Below are positions 50,917 to 60,125 of a DNA stretch of 64,000 nucleotides, piece after piece. The DNA is from Burkholderia sp. Ax-1719 (lineage in GTDB: Bacteria > Pseudomonadota > Gammaproteobacteria > Burkholderiales > Burkholderiaceae). Each line of letters starts with the position of its first letter. Within the stretch, counting starts at the first letter, position 1. Below the pieces are notes generated by a model. That model was not told where the DNA came from. It did no database searches and saw nothing but the letters and a program-made list of their open reading frames with translations. Location: contig NZ_VWWJ01000023.1 in the NCBI RefSeq assembly GCF_011753055.1, positions 1 to 64,000 of the forward strand. Direction: 5' to 3'. The position numbers and the translations under genes were made by a program.

Positions 50917-51417
50917 ATGGTAGTCGCCGTGTACCCCGGTACGTTCGATCCGCTCACGCGCGGTCACGAAGATCTCGTGCGACGCGCATCGAGCATTTTC
51001 GACACGCTGGTGGTCGGCGTGGCCGACAGCCGCAACAAGAAGCCGTTCTTCACGCTCGACGAGCGGCTCGAAATTGCCCACGAGGTGCTCGGCCATTATC
51101 CGAATGTGCAGGTGATGAGTTTCAAGGGCCTGCTGAAGGATTTTGTGCGCAGCAACAACGCGCGCGTGATCGTGCGCGGCCTGCGCGCAGTGTCGGACTT
51201 CGAGTATGAGTTCCAGATGGCGGGCATGAACCGCTACCTGCTGCCGGACGTCGAAACGATGTTCATGACGCCGTCGGATCAATACCAGTTCATTTCGGGC
51301 ACCATCGTGCGCGAAATTGCCCAGTTGGGCGGCGATGTCAGCAAGTTCGTGTTTCCTTCGGTGGAAAAGCGCCTGCAGGACAAGGTGGCGGCGCTCAACA
51401 GTGCGGCAAAGCCCTGA
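50917..51417 (+). CDS. coaD: Phosphopantetheine adenylyltransferase
   Basis: Fourth enzyme of coenzyme A synthesis, transferring AMP to 4'-phosphopantetheine. 166 residues from the ATG at 50917, which has GAGAGGAGA upstream. Motifs are AVYPGTFDPLTRGHEDLVRR (nucleotidyltransferase HxGH variant TRGHED) and the ISGTIVREI segment near residue 130. Confidence 0.97.
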   Translation: MVVAVYPGTFDPLTRGHEDLVRRASSIFDTLVVGVADSRNKKPFFTLDERLEIAHEVLGHYPNVQVMSFKGLLKDFVRSNNARVIVRGLRAVSDFEYEFQMAGMNRYLLPDVETMFMTPSDQYQFISGTIVREIAQLGGDVSKFVFPSVEKRLQDKVAALNSAAKP

Positions 51418-51455
51418 CGTCTTCGCGGGTCAGGCAAATCGCAGGGCCGCGGCGC

Positions 51456-51461
51456 TATAAT
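51456..51461 (+). promoter_or_regulatory. Candidate -10 box for the ferredoxin gene
   Basis: TATAAT, 33 nt before the ferredoxin ATG, with a weak -35 region. It lies in the short spacer after coaD. Confidence 0.4.
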
Positions 51462-51493
51462 GTGTTGTTTTTGAAGGGAAAAGCGAGAGAAGT

Positions 51494-51751
51494 ATGGCCC
51501 TGATGATTACCGACGAGTGCATCAATTGCGACGTCTGCGAGCCCGAGTGCCCGAACGACGCGATCTCGATGGGCCCGGAAATCTACGTGATCGACCCGAA
51601 CAAGTGCACGGAGTGCGTCGGCCATTTCGACGAGCCTCAGTGCATCCAGGTGTGTCCGGTGGAGTGCATCCCGAAGAATCCCGAGCACCTCGAATCGCAA
51701 GAGCAACTGATGCAGAAGTACGAGACGCTGACGGCGGCGAAGAACGCCTGA
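51494..51751 (+). CDS. YfhL-type ferredoxin (4Fe-4S)
   Basis: 85-residue ferredoxin. Two cysteine sets are clear, CINCDVCEPECP near the start and CTECVGHFDEPQCIQVCP with the inserted loop characteristic of the YfhL/Allochromatium group. This gives two 4Fe-4S clusters. It lies between coaD and hisC, as in many proteobacteria. Electron partner unknown. Confidence 0.93.
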   Translation: MALMITDECINCDVCEPECPNDAISMGPEIYVIDPNKCTECVGHFDEPQCIQVCPVECIPKNPEHLESQEQLMQKYETLTAAKNA

Positions 51752-51774
51752 AGCGATTTGTCCTGCTGCACAAA

Positions 51775-51804
51775 GAAAAAACGCGCCCGAGGGCGCGTTT
51801 TTTT
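51775..51804. terminator. Terminator between the ferredoxin and hisC
   Basis: AAAAAACGCGCC CGAG GGCGCGTTTTTTT, flanked by A and T runs, between convergent genes. Confidence 0.9.
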
Positions 51805-51831
51805 ATGGCTCGACGCTGGTTACTGAGAGCG

Positions 51832-52917
51832 TCAGGCGACGATGGCCTTGAGCGCGGCGATGAGCGTGTCGCATTCGGCGTCCGTACCGATCGAGATACG
51901 CAGATGCTGGTTGATGCGCGGCGCGTTGAAGTGGCGCAAGAAGATCTCCTGCGCGCGCAGTTTCGCCGACATCTCTGCCGCGTCGTGGGCCGGATGTTTC
52001 GCGAACACGAAGTTAGCCGCCGACGGCACGACTTCGAAGCCCAGCGCTTCGAGCGAGGCGATCAGGCGCGTGCGGCTTGCGATCACGCGCTGGCAGGTCG
52101 ACTCGAAATACGCGTTGTCTTCATATGCCGCCGTGGCGGCCGCCTGCGCGAGCCGGTCGAGCGGGTACGAGTTGAAGCTGTCCTTCACGCGATTGAGCGC
52201 CTGGATCAGATCGGCGTGGCCGAACGCGAAGCCCACGCGCATGCCCGCAAGCGAGCGCGACTTGGACGTGGTGTGTACGACCAGCAGGTTCGGGAAGCGC
52301 TCGATCAGCGCAATGGCCGATTGCGCGCCGAAATCCACATACGCTTCATCGACGATCACCACCGAATCCGGATTGCCCGCGACGATGCGCTCGACTTCGG
52401 CGAGCGGCAGCACGTGGCCCGTGGGCGCGTTCGGATTCGGGAAAATCACGCCGCCATTGGGCGTGTTCTGCGCGAGGTAGTCGTCGGCGCGAATCTCGAA
52501 ACGCTCGTCGAGCGGCACCGTGTTGAATTCGACTTCGTACAGGCGCGCGTAGGTCGGATAGAAGCTGTAGCTGATGTCCGGAAAGAGAATCGGCTTGTCG
52601 TGCTTGAGCAGCGCCTGGAAGGCGTGCGCGAGCACTTCATCGGAACCGTTGCCGACGAACACCTGCTCCGGGCGCAGGCCATGATGCGCGGCCACCGTGG
52701 CGCGCAAGCCCTTGGCGAGCGGGTCCGGATAGCGGCGCAACGATTCGCCGGAGCCGTCCGTGCCGGCCAGTTCCGCGCGGATCGCGTCGAGCACGCGCGG
52801 CGAGGGCGGGTAGGGGTTCTCGTTGGTGTTCAGCTTCACCGGGTGCGCGAGCGCCGGCTGTTCGCCGGGCACGTAGGGCACGAGGCGGTGGACGATGTCA
52901 CTCCAGAAACGACTCAA
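51832..52917 (-). CDS. hisC: Histidinol-phosphate aminotransferase
   Basis: PLP-dependent enzyme of histidine synthesis. 361 residues. The start is TTG at 52917, supported by AAGGAGA 6 nt upstream. Motifs are KLNTNENPYPPSP, QVFVGNGSDEVLAHAFQALL, VIVDEAYVDFG and the PLP-lysine segment TTSKSRSLAGMRVGFAFG. It is a lone hisC, not in a his operon here, with pth 68 nt upstream on the same strand. Confidence 0.94.
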   Translation of the reverse strand: MSRFWSDIVHRLVPYVPGEQPALAHPVKLNTNENPYPPSPRVLDAIRAELAGTDGSGESLRRYPDPLAKGLRATVAAHHGLRPEQVFVGNGSDEVLAHAFQALLKHDKPILFPDISYSFYPTYARLYEVEFNTVPLDERFEIRADDYLAQNTPNGGVIFPNPNAPTGHVLPLAEVERIVAGNPDSVVIVDEAYVDFGAQSAIALIERFPNLLVVHTTSKSRSLAGMRVGFAFGHADLIQALNRVKDSFNSYPLDRLAQAAATAAYEDNAYFESTCQRVIASRTRLIASLEALGFEVVPSAANFVFAKHPAHDAAEMSAKLRAQEIFLRHFNAPRINQHLRISIGTDAECDTLIAALKAIVA

Positions 52918-52986
52918 GACGCTCTCCTTGGCTTCGATAAGACTTGCGGCGCGCGGCCGCGAGTCCCAACGCAGCGCGCGCGGATT

Positions 52987-53589
52987 TCAGCCGTTGCGGT
53001 GCAGCAGCATCACGGCGCGTTCGGTTTCGCCCTTGACGAAGGTGGGCATGATGGCGAGCGAGCGTTCGATCGACGCGTCGATCACATCCTGCTCTTCGCG
53101 GCGCGGCGGTTTGAGCACGAAGTTCGCCACATCCGGCTTGGCGCCGGCGCGCGCGCCTTCGGGAATCAGATCGCGCGGATGGCCGATGCCGATGCGCAGA
53201 CGCCAGTAATTCTGCGTCGACAGATGCGCGGAAATGTCCTTCAGACCGTTATGGCCGCCGCTGCCGCCGCCGAGCTTGAGCTTGACGGTGCCGGGCGACA
53301 GATCGAGTTCGTCGTGCGCGACGAGGATCTCGTCGGGCAGGATCTTGAAGAAGTTCGCCACCGCGACGACCGACTGGCCCGAGCGGTTCATATACGTCTG
53401 CGGTTCGAGCAGATGCACTTCCTCGCCGTAGAGGCGCGCCTTCGCGTAATGGCCGTGGAAGCGGCGCTCGTCGCGCAGCGTGGTGCCGGCTTCGCGCGCG
53501 AGCTGGTCCACGAGCCAGAAGCCCGCGTTGTGGCGCGTCGCCGTGTATTCGGCGCCCGGATTGCCGAGCCCGACGATCAACCTGATCAT
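52987..53589 (-). CDS. pth: Peptidyl-tRNA hydrolase
   Basis: Releases tRNA from prematurely ended peptidyl-tRNA. 200 residues. Signatures are LIVGLGNPGAEYTATRHNAGFW with catalytic His and Asn, and VAHDELDLSPGTVKLKLGGGSGGHNGL. It follows rplY, but a terminator lies between the two genes. Confidence 0.96.
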   Translation of the reverse strand: MIRLIVGLGNPGAEYTATRHNAGFWLVDQLAREAGTTLRDERRFHGHYAKARLYGEEVHLLEPQTYMNRSGQSVVAVANFFKILPDEILVAHDELDLSPGTVKLKLGGGSGGHNGLKDISAHLSTQNYWRLRIGIGHPRDLIPEGARAGAKPDVANFVLKPPRREEQDVIDASIERSLAIMPTFVKGETERAVMLLHRNG

Positions 53590-53664
53590 GTTGGGTGTTC
53601 CGCCTGCGTGAATCGATGAATTGCTGGATCGATCCGCAAGTGTACGGAAGAGTAGAAAAGAGTG

Positions 53665-53698
53665 CGAAAAAAAACCCGCCGGGCGAACCGCGGCGGGT
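53665..53698 (-). terminator. Terminator between rplY and pth
   Basis: Stem ACCCGCCG/CGGCGGGT with a 9-nt loop; on the minus strand it is followed by eight Ts (complement of the A-run at 53667-53674). It would end the prs-rplY transcript before pth. Confidence 0.8.
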
Positions 53699-53752
53699 CA
53701 CGTCGTTCCGTTTTATTCAAACGGATCGAGAGGATCGGCTCTTGCCGGCTGA

Positions 53753-54358
53753 TTACTCAGCAGCGGCTTCTTCGCCTTCAGCAGCAGCTTGCGCGCCAGC
53801 CGGAACCGGTGCCGAAGCGACGACCGGGTTTTCGACTTCAACGTGCTGAACCAGCGTCACGCCTGCGGGCAGGGTGATGTCCTTGGCGTGCACGGATTGA
53901 CCGGCTTCGATCTTTGCGAGGTCGACTTCGATGAATTCCGGCAGTTGGCCCGGCAGGCACTGGACTTCGAGTTCAGCCAGAACGTGCGAGATGATCGCGC
54001 CGCCCGTCTTCACAGCCGGGTTCGTTTCCTGGTTCATGAAGTGCAGGGGCACCTTCGTGTGGATCTTCTTGCTCGAGTCAACGCGCTGGAAGTCCACGTG
54101 CAGCACGAGCTGACGGAACGGGTGGTATTGCACGTCGCGCAGCAGAACCTGTTGCGACTTGCCTGCCACTTCGAGCTCGAGGATCGACGAGTGGAAGGAT
54201 TCTTTCTTCAGGGCGTGCCACAGCGCGTTGTGATCGACTTCGATCAGTTGCGGCTCAGCGCCGACACCGTAAACGATGCCAGGGGTCTTGCCAGCGATGC
54301 GCAGGCGGCGGCTCGCACCCGTACCTTGCAGGTTACGCTCGAAAGCGATGACTTTCAT
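53753..54358 (-). CDS. rplY: Large ribosomal subunit protein bL25 (CTC form)
   Basis: 5S rRNA-binding protein of the general stress CTC type. 201 residues with an N-terminal L25 domain (FERNLQGTGASRRLRIAGKT) and a C-terminal CTC domain, ending in an Ala/Glu-rich tail. The ATG at 54358 is the family start; the long frame upstream has no support. It is downstream of prs on the same strand. Confidence 0.95.
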   Translation of the reverse strand: MKVIAFERNLQGTGASRRLRIAGKTPGIVYGVGAEPQLIEVDHNALWHALKKESFHSSILELEVAGKSQQVLLRDVQYHPFRQLVLHVDFQRVDSSKKIHTKVPLHFMNQETNPAVKTGGAIISHVLAELEVQCLPGQLPEFIEVDLAKIEAGQSVHAKDITLPAGVTLVQHVEVENPVVASAPVPAGAQAAAEGEEAAAE

Positions 54359-54487
54359 GGTGTTCTCTTTTTCAATGCACTGCCCGCGACCAGGCAGTAA
54401 GTAAAACGGGGTCCTTTCGGCAAACACTTGCCAGAAGGCCCCCGACGATAACAGCGCAGACCTTCGTCCGCCTGCGCTGATTACACG

Positions 54488-54519
54488 AAGGCGCGGCATC
54501 CTTGCGAATGCCGCGCCTT
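54488..54519. repeat. Hairpin between prs and rplY
   Basis: Perfect 12-bp stem AAGGCGCGGCAT/ATGCCGCGCCTT with an 8-nt loop. No T-tract follows on the minus strand, so it may attenuate or stabilise rather than end transcription. Confidence 0.6.
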
Positions 54520-54533
54520 TCGCGCGAATCTTT

Positions 54534-55490
54534 TTAGCTGTCCGCGAACAGCGACATCACCGAGTCGCCGCGACGGATGCGCGAGAACGTTTCTGCCAGC
54601 AGACCGGCGCTGGTGAGCGCGCGGATCTTCGAGCAGGCACGGGCTTCTGCGCCCAGCGGAATCGTGTCGGTCACAACCAGTTCGTCGAGCTCCGAGGCTG
54701 CGATGCGCTCGCCCGCGCCACCCGAGAGAACCGGGTGCGTAGCGTAAGCGAACACCTTCTTCGCGCCGCGTTGCTTGAGCACTTGCGCTGCCTTGCAGAG
54801 CGTGCCGGCGGTGTCGACCATGTCGTCCATGATCACGCAGGTGCGGCCTTCGACTTCACCGATGATGTTCATCACTTCGGCGACGTTCGCCTTCGGACGA
54901 CGCTTGTCGATGATCGCGAGATCGCAATTCAGTTGCTTGGCGAGCGCACGGGCGCGCACCACGCCGCCGACGTCCGGCGAAACGACCAGCAGGTTCTCGT
55001 GATTCTGCTTGCGCAGATCGCCGAGCAGCACGGGCGTAGCGTAGATGTTGTCGACGGGAATATCGAAGAAGCCCTGGATCTGGTCAGCGTGCAGATCCAT
55101 CGTGATGATCCGCTCGACGCCCGCGATTTCCAGCATGTTCGCCACGACCTTCGCCGAGATGGCGACGCGCGCCGAACGGGGGCGGCGGTCTTGACGGGCA
55201 TAGCCGAAGTAGGGGATGGCTGCGGTGATCCGGCCGGCGGATGCGCGCTTGAGCGCATCGACCATGATCATCAGTTCCATCAGGTTGTCGTTGGTCGGTG
55301 CGCAAGTCGACTGAAGGACGAAGACGTCCTTACCGCGCACGTTTTCCTGGATTTCGACCTGGATTTCACCGTCGGAGAAGCGGCTAACCATAGCCTTACC
55401 GAGGGGAATACCGAGGATCTTGACGACTTCCTGTGCAAGCGCGGGATTTGCGTTGCCAGTAAAAACCATCAGGCCGTCATGGCTGCTCAT
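54534..55490 (-). CDS. prs: Ribose-phosphate pyrophosphokinase
   Basis: Makes PRPP from ribose-5-phosphate and ATP for nucleotide, histidine and tryptophan synthesis. 318 residues from the second of two adjacent ATGs (55493 or 55490). Motifs are DGEIQVEIQENVRGKDVFVLQ, YFGYARQDRRPRSARVAISA and the PRPP loop VIMDDMVDTAGTLCKAA. It lies just downstream of the tRNA-Gln gene in the common order ispE-tRNA-prs-rplY-pth. Confidence 0.97.
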   Translation of the reverse strand: MSSHDGLMVFTGNANPALAQEVVKILGIPLGKAMVSRFSDGEIQVEIQENVRGKDVFVLQSTCAPTNDNLMELMIMVDALKRASAGRITAAIPYFGYARQDRRPRSARVAISAKVVANMLEIAGVERIITMDLHADQIQGFFDIPVDNIYATPVLLGDLRKQNHENLLVVSPDVGGVVRARALAKQLNCDLAIIDKRRPKANVAEVMNIIGEVEGRTCVIMDDMVDTAGTLCKAAQVLKQRGAKKVFAYATHPVLSGGAGERIAASELDELVVTDTIPLGAEARACSKIRALTSAGLLAETFSRIRRGDSVMSLFADS

Positions 55491-55554
55491 CATGCACCTG
55501 CTGCGGACTTGGGGGGGCGAGAGGAACTACTTGGGCGAACTACTTTAGAATTTT

Positions 55555-55631
55555 TGGCAGGGGAGGAAGGACTCGAACCCTCGCATGCCGGAATCAAAAT
55601 CCGGTGCCTTAACCAACTTGGCGACTCCCCT
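55555..55631 (-). tRNA. tRNA-Gln (anticodon TTG)
   Basis: 77 nt including an encoded CCA. The 7-bp acceptor stem AGGGGAG/CTCCCCT pairs perfectly, the anticodon arm CCGGA-TTTTGAT-TCCGG places TTG in the loop, and the T-arm is GAGGG-TTCGAGT-CCTTC. It lies between ispE and prs on the same strand. Confidence 0.95.
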
Positions 55632-55682
55632 ACACTCAACTTCTAGCCTGACTGACCGGTAGGACGATCAGCCATGCAAAAC

Positions 55683-56585
55683 TTATGACGCGAAAGCGAA
55701 GAGTGGATGCTTGTCCAGACTCGAGGTGACTGCGCTTCTCCAGTTCGGCTGTTCCGCAAGCAGTCGGGTCTGAGCCGATTCTGCTTCGTTCCGACTGGCG
55801 AATGCTGCAAATACGCTTGCACCCGATCCGGTCATCCGCGCCGGCGCGACACTGTTTGATACATCATCAAACCATCGCAGCACTTGCGCTACTTCCGCGT
55901 ATTTTCCTGCGACAACGGCTTGCATATCGTTATGACCGAAGCTATCTGGCCATCCCTGCTGCGTTGCTTGCTGTGCAAGAAAGAATGCTATTGTGCAGTG
56001 CTGCGTGTCACGTGTCAACTGCTTTTCCGAAAAAATCTCGGCGGTCGGGACGTGTGCCTGCGGTGTCACCACGAGGAAGTGGCGTGCGGGCAATTCAATT
56101 GCCTGCAACGCTTCGCCAACGCCTTCTGCAAATGCATTCTTCCCGAACACGAAGAAGGGCACATCCGCACCTAGTTTCAGCGCCAGCGCCTGCAATTCCT
56201 CGCGCGGCAGATTCAGTTTCCACAGCCGGTTGAGCGCCAGCAGCGTGGTGGCCGCGTCCGAGCTGCCGCCGCCCAGGCCCGCGCCCATCGGCAGACGCTT
56301 TTCGATGTCGATTTCCACGCCTTGCTGCGTGCCCGTGTGTTGCTTGAGCAGCGTGGCGGCGCGCACCGTCAGGTCATGTTCGGCGGGAACGCCGTCGACT
56401 TCGGTCGTGCGCGTAATGCGGCCATCCTGGCGACGCTTGAAATGCAGCGTGTCGCCCCAGTCCAGCAGCTGGAAAACCGTCTGCAGGTTGTGGTAGCCGT
56501 CGGGCCGGCGGCCCGTGATATGGAGGAACAGATTGAGTTTCGCGGGCGCGAGGCAGTCGCGCAGCGAGTCTTGAGTTTCGGTCAT
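55683..56585 (-). CDS. ispE: 4-diphosphocytidyl-2-C-methyl-D-erythritol kinase
   Basis: Non-mevalonate isoprenoid enzyme of the GHMP kinase family. 300 residues. Motifs are CLAPAKLNLFLHITGRRPDG (active Lys region) and the ATP-binding PMGAGLGGGSSDAATTLLAL. The ATG at 56585 is chosen because it begins the conserved domain; an upstream start at 56621 would add 12 Arg/Thr-rich residues. lolB is immediately upstream on the strand. Confidence 0.95.
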   Translation of the reverse strand: MTETQDSLRDCLAPAKLNLFLHITGRRPDGYHNLQTVFQLLDWGDTLHFKRRQDGRITRTTEVDGVPAEHDLTVRAATLLKQHTGTQQGVEIDIEKRLPMGAGLGGGSSDAATTLLALNRLWKLNLPREELQALALKLGADVPFFVFGKNAFAEGVGEALQAIELPARHFLVVTPQAHVPTAEIFSEKQLTRDTQHCTIAFFLAQQATQQGWPDSFGHNDMQAVVAGKYAEVAQVLRWFDDVSNSVAPARMTGSGASVFAAFASRNEAESAQTRLLAEQPNWRSAVTSSLDKHPLFAFAS

Positions 56586-56642
56586 GTTGCGTGGCGTCCG
56601 GCGAGGTGTGCGTCGAAGCACATGCCGGACGCAATTCCTGGA

Positions 56643-57278
56643 TTACTGGTCGAGCACGAGCTTGATCTGCAGCGGCGGATCTTCGCGCGTGAGGTTCACG
56701 CGTTTGACGCCGGTGGCCGGCGCATCCGCGTAAGCGAGATAGTCGATGTCCCAGCCGTCCTGCTCGATCTTCGAGAGGCGCTGCGGATTCTGCGGATCGA
56801 ACGTCGTGCGGGCGCGCGAATCGGGCGCCGCCGACGGCTGCAGCCAGTAGCGCAGACCTTCGACCGGCAGCGCGAAGCCCATCGCCTGCTGCATCAGCGT
56901 GCTGACGTTGTCGGCGGTGAGCGGCGGCTTGTTCGGCAGTTCGAGCGTGGCCTGACCCGGCGCGGACGTCACGACAGCCAGCGTCTGTCCGAGCGGATTG
57001 AGCAACTGCAGCGTGACGGTCGAATTCGCCTCGCGCAGATCGAAGTTGCCGTAGGCGTTGCGCTGCTGGCCGTTCTGATCGTTGTACTGGATCGCGAAGC
57101 GGCCGTGATACGCGCGGCTCGTCTGCGTGGTCAGCGAAGTCGTGGCGCGCGCGGTGGACGGCTCGTGCGGCGCCTGCGTCGCGCAGCCCGCGAGGGCGAG
57201 CAGCGCGGCGGCCGCCACGCCCAGTGCCGGACGGCGCACGCAGGTGGACAGCAGACTGGACAGAGGGAAATTCGCCAT
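56643..57278 (-). CDS. lolB: Outer-membrane lipoprotein LolB
   Basis: Receives lipoproteins from LolA and inserts them in the outer membrane. 211 residues from the ATG at 57278. A lipobox LALAGC ends the signal peptide, with the acylated Cys near residue 32. The beta-barrel part includes GRFAIQYNDQNGQQRNAYG, WQPSAAP-like YWLQPSAAP and FDPQNPQRLSKIEQDGWDID. The start overlaps the stop of the TPR gene by 1 nt (TGATG). Confidence 0.9.
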   Translation of the reverse strand: MANFPLSSLLSTCVRRPALGVAAAALLALAGCATQAPHEPSTARATTSLTTQTSRAYHGRFAIQYNDQNGQQRNAYGNFDLREANSTVTLQLLNPLGQTLAVVTSAPGQATLELPNKPPLTADNVSTLMQQAMGFALPVEGLRYWLQPSAAPDSRARTTFDPQNPQRLSKIEQDGWDIDYLAYADAPATGVKRVNLTREDPPLQIKLVLDQ

Positions 57279-59137
57279 CAGAGATCGTTGACCTGGAAAC
57301 GCTTGAGCGTCTTCAGGAGCGTGTCGTTGTCGGGTTCGAGCTTGCGGGCTTCGCGCCAGGCATCGCGCGCGCCGGTCTGGTCGCCGTTCTTCCACAGCAC
57401 TTCGCCCAGATGCGCGCCGATTTCGGCGTTCGGCTGCAGGCTGTACGCCTTACGCAGCAGCTTGATGGCATCGGCGTTGTCGCCCATGCGGTATTTGACC
57501 CAGCCCACGCTGTCCATGATGAAGGCGTCGTCCGGTGCCAGCGACGAAGCTTTCTCGACCAGACGATCCGCTTCCGGCAGACGCTGGTTGCGATCCGCGA
57601 GCGAATAGCCGAGGGCGTTGTACGCCTGCGGATTGTCCGGCTGCGTCTTGATCAGCTTGCGCAACTGCGCTTCCATGATTTCGTAGTGGCCGTTCTTTTC
57701 GGCGGCCATCGCGTAGTCATAGGTGAGATCGGGATCGTCCGGGAAATCGGCGGTGGCCTTGGCCAGACGTGCTTCGGCTTCCGGGTAGCGCTTCGCGTCG
57801 AACAGGATCGCGGCGTCCGTGCGGGCGATCAGCGCCTGGTCGCGCGGGTCGTCGCTCTGGATGCTGGCGAGCTGCTTGCGCGCTTCGTCGATCTTGCCCT
57901 GACGGTCGAGCATCTGCGCGCGCGTGATCTGCGCGGGCACGTACTGCTGGCTGCTCGGGCCGATCTTGTTGAGCCACGCTTGCGCGCCCGCATCGTCCTT
58001 CTGCTCGACGGACAGCTGCGCGAGGTAGATATACGCCTGACCCGCATCCGCGCCCGGCGTCTTTTCAGCCTGTTGCGCGTACATCTGCAGGTACTTCTTC
58101 GCGTCGTCGTACTTCTTCTGCTGCACGTCGATGAGCGAGAGCGCCATCAGCGGCATCAGGTCTTTCGAATCGTTCTTGTGCAGGATCTCGAACTGCTTCT
58201 GCGCGTCGTCCAGACGATCGGAAGCCAGATAGGTCTGCGCGAGCGCGAGGCGCCCGTCACGCGACTTCGGATTGCTCTGCACGTACTTTTCGATTGCAGC
58301 GACGCCTTCCTTGCGCTCTTCAGGGCCCATCTGCGCGAGCATCAGCGCGGCGGGCAGGAAGTCGGGCTTGATCGCGAGCGCCTGCTCGAACGACTTGCGT
58401 GCGCCGGGCACGTCGTCGGCGAGCAGTTGCTGACGGCCGATAGCGAGCTGCGCTTCAGGGCGGTTCATGTCGTTGGACAGCAGCGACTTGAGCACGTCCA
58501 GGCCGCCCGAACGGTTCGGGCCGCGCGAGAGCAGCAGTTGCAGCGAGAGGATCGCCTGACCGCGGCTATCCGCGGGTACGCGCGCCAGTTCGCGCGCGAG
58601 CAGCGGCTGCGCGTCGGCGGGCTTGCCGCTGAGGACGAGCAGGGAGGCGTCGAGCTGCGCCGCGCGCTCCGAATCGGGAGCGTACTGCTGCCACAGTTGC
58701 ACCGCGGTCAGCGCGTCCGTGGGGCTTTGCGCGGCCAGCGCGATCTCGGTCGCACGCTGCGCCATGCGCGGATCGTGCGTGTCGCGGGCGAGCGCGAGAT
58801 AGGTCTGGTAGGCGGGCGCCGGCTGGTCGCGTTGCAACGCGACTTCGGCGGCGAGCACCTGGAAGACGATCTGGCTGGAGAGCGCAACGTTCGGCAGGTC
58901 CTTCTGCTCGTCCGCCGTGGCGGGGCCGAAGGCGTCCGGCATCGTGACGGAAGTGTCGTCAGAGTCGGGGGACGGATCCTGCGCGTACGCGCTCGAAGTG
59001 GTCAATGCCCAGGCGGCGAGTACGGCGACGCCAAGCAGGCGACGGGGTCCGAACGCACGCAGTGCCGGGGTGTTGCGCAGACGCGGCGCTGCTCCAGGCA
59101 GGCGCTTCGCAAACAGCTTTACGAAAGACAGTTCCAT
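57278..59137 (-). CDS. Exported tetratricopeptide-repeat protein
   Basis: 619 residues from the ATG at 59137. After an Arg-rich start, a signal peptide (LLGVAVLAAWALTTSSAYA) points to the periplasm. The rest is a long run of TPR-like helical pairs, for example AQLAIGRQQLLADDVPGARK and the C-terminal LGYSLADRNQRLPEADRLVE. It is directly before lolB, to which it is translationally coupled, so a role in outer-membrane assembly is possible but not shown. Confidence 0.88.
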   Translation of the reverse strand: MELSFVKLFAKRLPGAAPRLRNTPALRAFGPRRLLGVAVLAAWALTTSSAYAQDPSPDSDDTSVTMPDAFGPATADEQKDLPNVALSSQIVFQVLAAEVALQRDQPAPAYQTYLALARDTHDPRMAQRATEIALAAQSPTDALTAVQLWQQYAPDSERAAQLDASLLVLSGKPADAQPLLARELARVPADSRGQAILSLQLLLSRGPNRSGGLDVLKSLLSNDMNRPEAQLAIGRQQLLADDVPGARKSFEQALAIKPDFLPAALMLAQMGPEERKEGVAAIEKYVQSNPKSRDGRLALAQTYLASDRLDDAQKQFEILHKNDSKDLMPLMALSLIDVQQKKYDDAKKYLQMYAQQAEKTPGADAGQAYIYLAQLSVEQKDDAGAQAWLNKIGPSSQQYVPAQITRAQMLDRQGKIDEARKQLASIQSDDPRDQALIARTDAAILFDAKRYPEAEARLAKATADFPDDPDLTYDYAMAAEKNGHYEIMEAQLRKLIKTQPDNPQAYNALGYSLADRNQRLPEADRLVEKASSLAPDDAFIMDSVGWVKYRMGDNADAIKLLRKAYSLQPNAEIGAHLGEVLWKNGDQTGARDAWREARKLEPDNDTLLKTLKRFQVNDL

Positions 59138-59279
59138 GGAATTCCGTCGAATGTTTCGGTCGATTGTAACGCGCTGGCTACAATACGCGCACGACGATGA
59201 CGCAAGTTGCAGACCAGCCCCGCGCATCCCCCGATCGTTTCAGCCAATCTCACCACCCGCCTTTCATCAGTCGCCAGTC

Positions 59280-60110
59280 ATGCCAGAACTGCCAGAAGTC
59301 GAAGTCACCCGCAGAGGCATCGAGCCCTGGGTCGCCGGCCGCCGCGTCGAGCGCGTTGACGTGCGCAATGCGTCGCTGCGCTGGCCGGTGCCCGCCACGC
59401 TCGCCCGCACGCTACGCGGTCGCACGATTCGTTCCGTGGGGCGGCGCGGCAAATATCTGCTGTTCGAAATCGATGAAGGCTGGTTTATCGTGCATCTTGG
59501 CATGACTGGGACGTTGCGGGTGTTACGTAATTTTCCAAAGCCGCCGGCGGCCGAAAAGCACGATCACGTCGACTGGCTGTTCGACGAGTTCACGCTGCGC
59601 TATCGCGATCCGCGCCGCTTCGGCGCCGTGCTGTGGCATCCGCGCGAGGCTGGCGACGTGCTGGGGCATCCGCTGCTGGCGAACCTGGGCATCGAGCCGT
59701 TTACGCCAGCCTTCGACGGCGCGCTGTTGTTTCGCGAGACGCGCGGACGCAAGGTCTCCGTCAAGCAGGCGCTGCTCGCGGGCGATATCGTCGTGGGCGT
59801 TGGCAATATCTACGCGTCGGAAAGTCTGTTTCGCGCGGGTATCCGGCCGACCACGCCCGCAGGGCGCGTTTCGCTGGCGCGCTACGAACTGCTCGCCGAC
59901 GCCGTGCGCGCCGTGCTGGCCTCCGCAATCGAAAAGGGCGGCAGCACGTTGCGCGACTTCGTCGGCAGTAATGGCGAGAGCGGCTATTTTCAGCTCGAAT
60001 ATTTCGTCTACGACCGCGCGGGCCAGCCCTGCCGCGTTTGCGGCACGCCGATCAAACAGATCGTGCAGGGCCAGCGCTCCACTTATTTCTGTCCGCGCTG
60101 CCAGCGCTGA
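59280..60110 (+). CDS. mutM: Formamidopyrimidine-DNA glycosylase
   Basis: Repairs 8-oxoguanine. 276 residues. The N-terminal catalytic Pro-Glu is in MPELPEVEVTRRGIEPWV, the helix-two-turn-helix is in VGNIYASESLFRAGI, and the C-terminal zinc finger has CRVCGTPI and CPRCQR. The ATG at 59280 is required because the N-terminal proline is the nucleophile. It is followed by mutY, so two steps of the 8-oxoguanine defence are paired. Confidence 0.96.
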   Translation: MPELPEVEVTRRGIEPWVAGRRVERVDVRNASLRWPVPATLARTLRGRTIRSVGRRGKYLLFEIDEGWFIVHLGMTGTLRVLRNFPKPPAAEKHDHVDWLFDEFTLRYRDPRRFGAVLWHPREAGDVLGHPLLANLGIEPFTPAFDGALLFRETRGRKVSVKQALLAGDIVVGVGNIYASESLFRAGIRPTTPAGRVSLARYELLADAVRAVLASAIEKGGSTLRDFVGSNGESGYFQLEYFVYDRAGQPCRVCGTPIKQIVQGQRSTYFCPRCQR

Positions 60111-60125
60111 CGGGCAAGCTTCTCC

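Noticed and set aside
53753..54499. Extended N-terminus of rplY
   Set aside because: The extra 47 residues run through the prs-rplY intergenic hairpin and have no L25 character; the start at 54358 is used.
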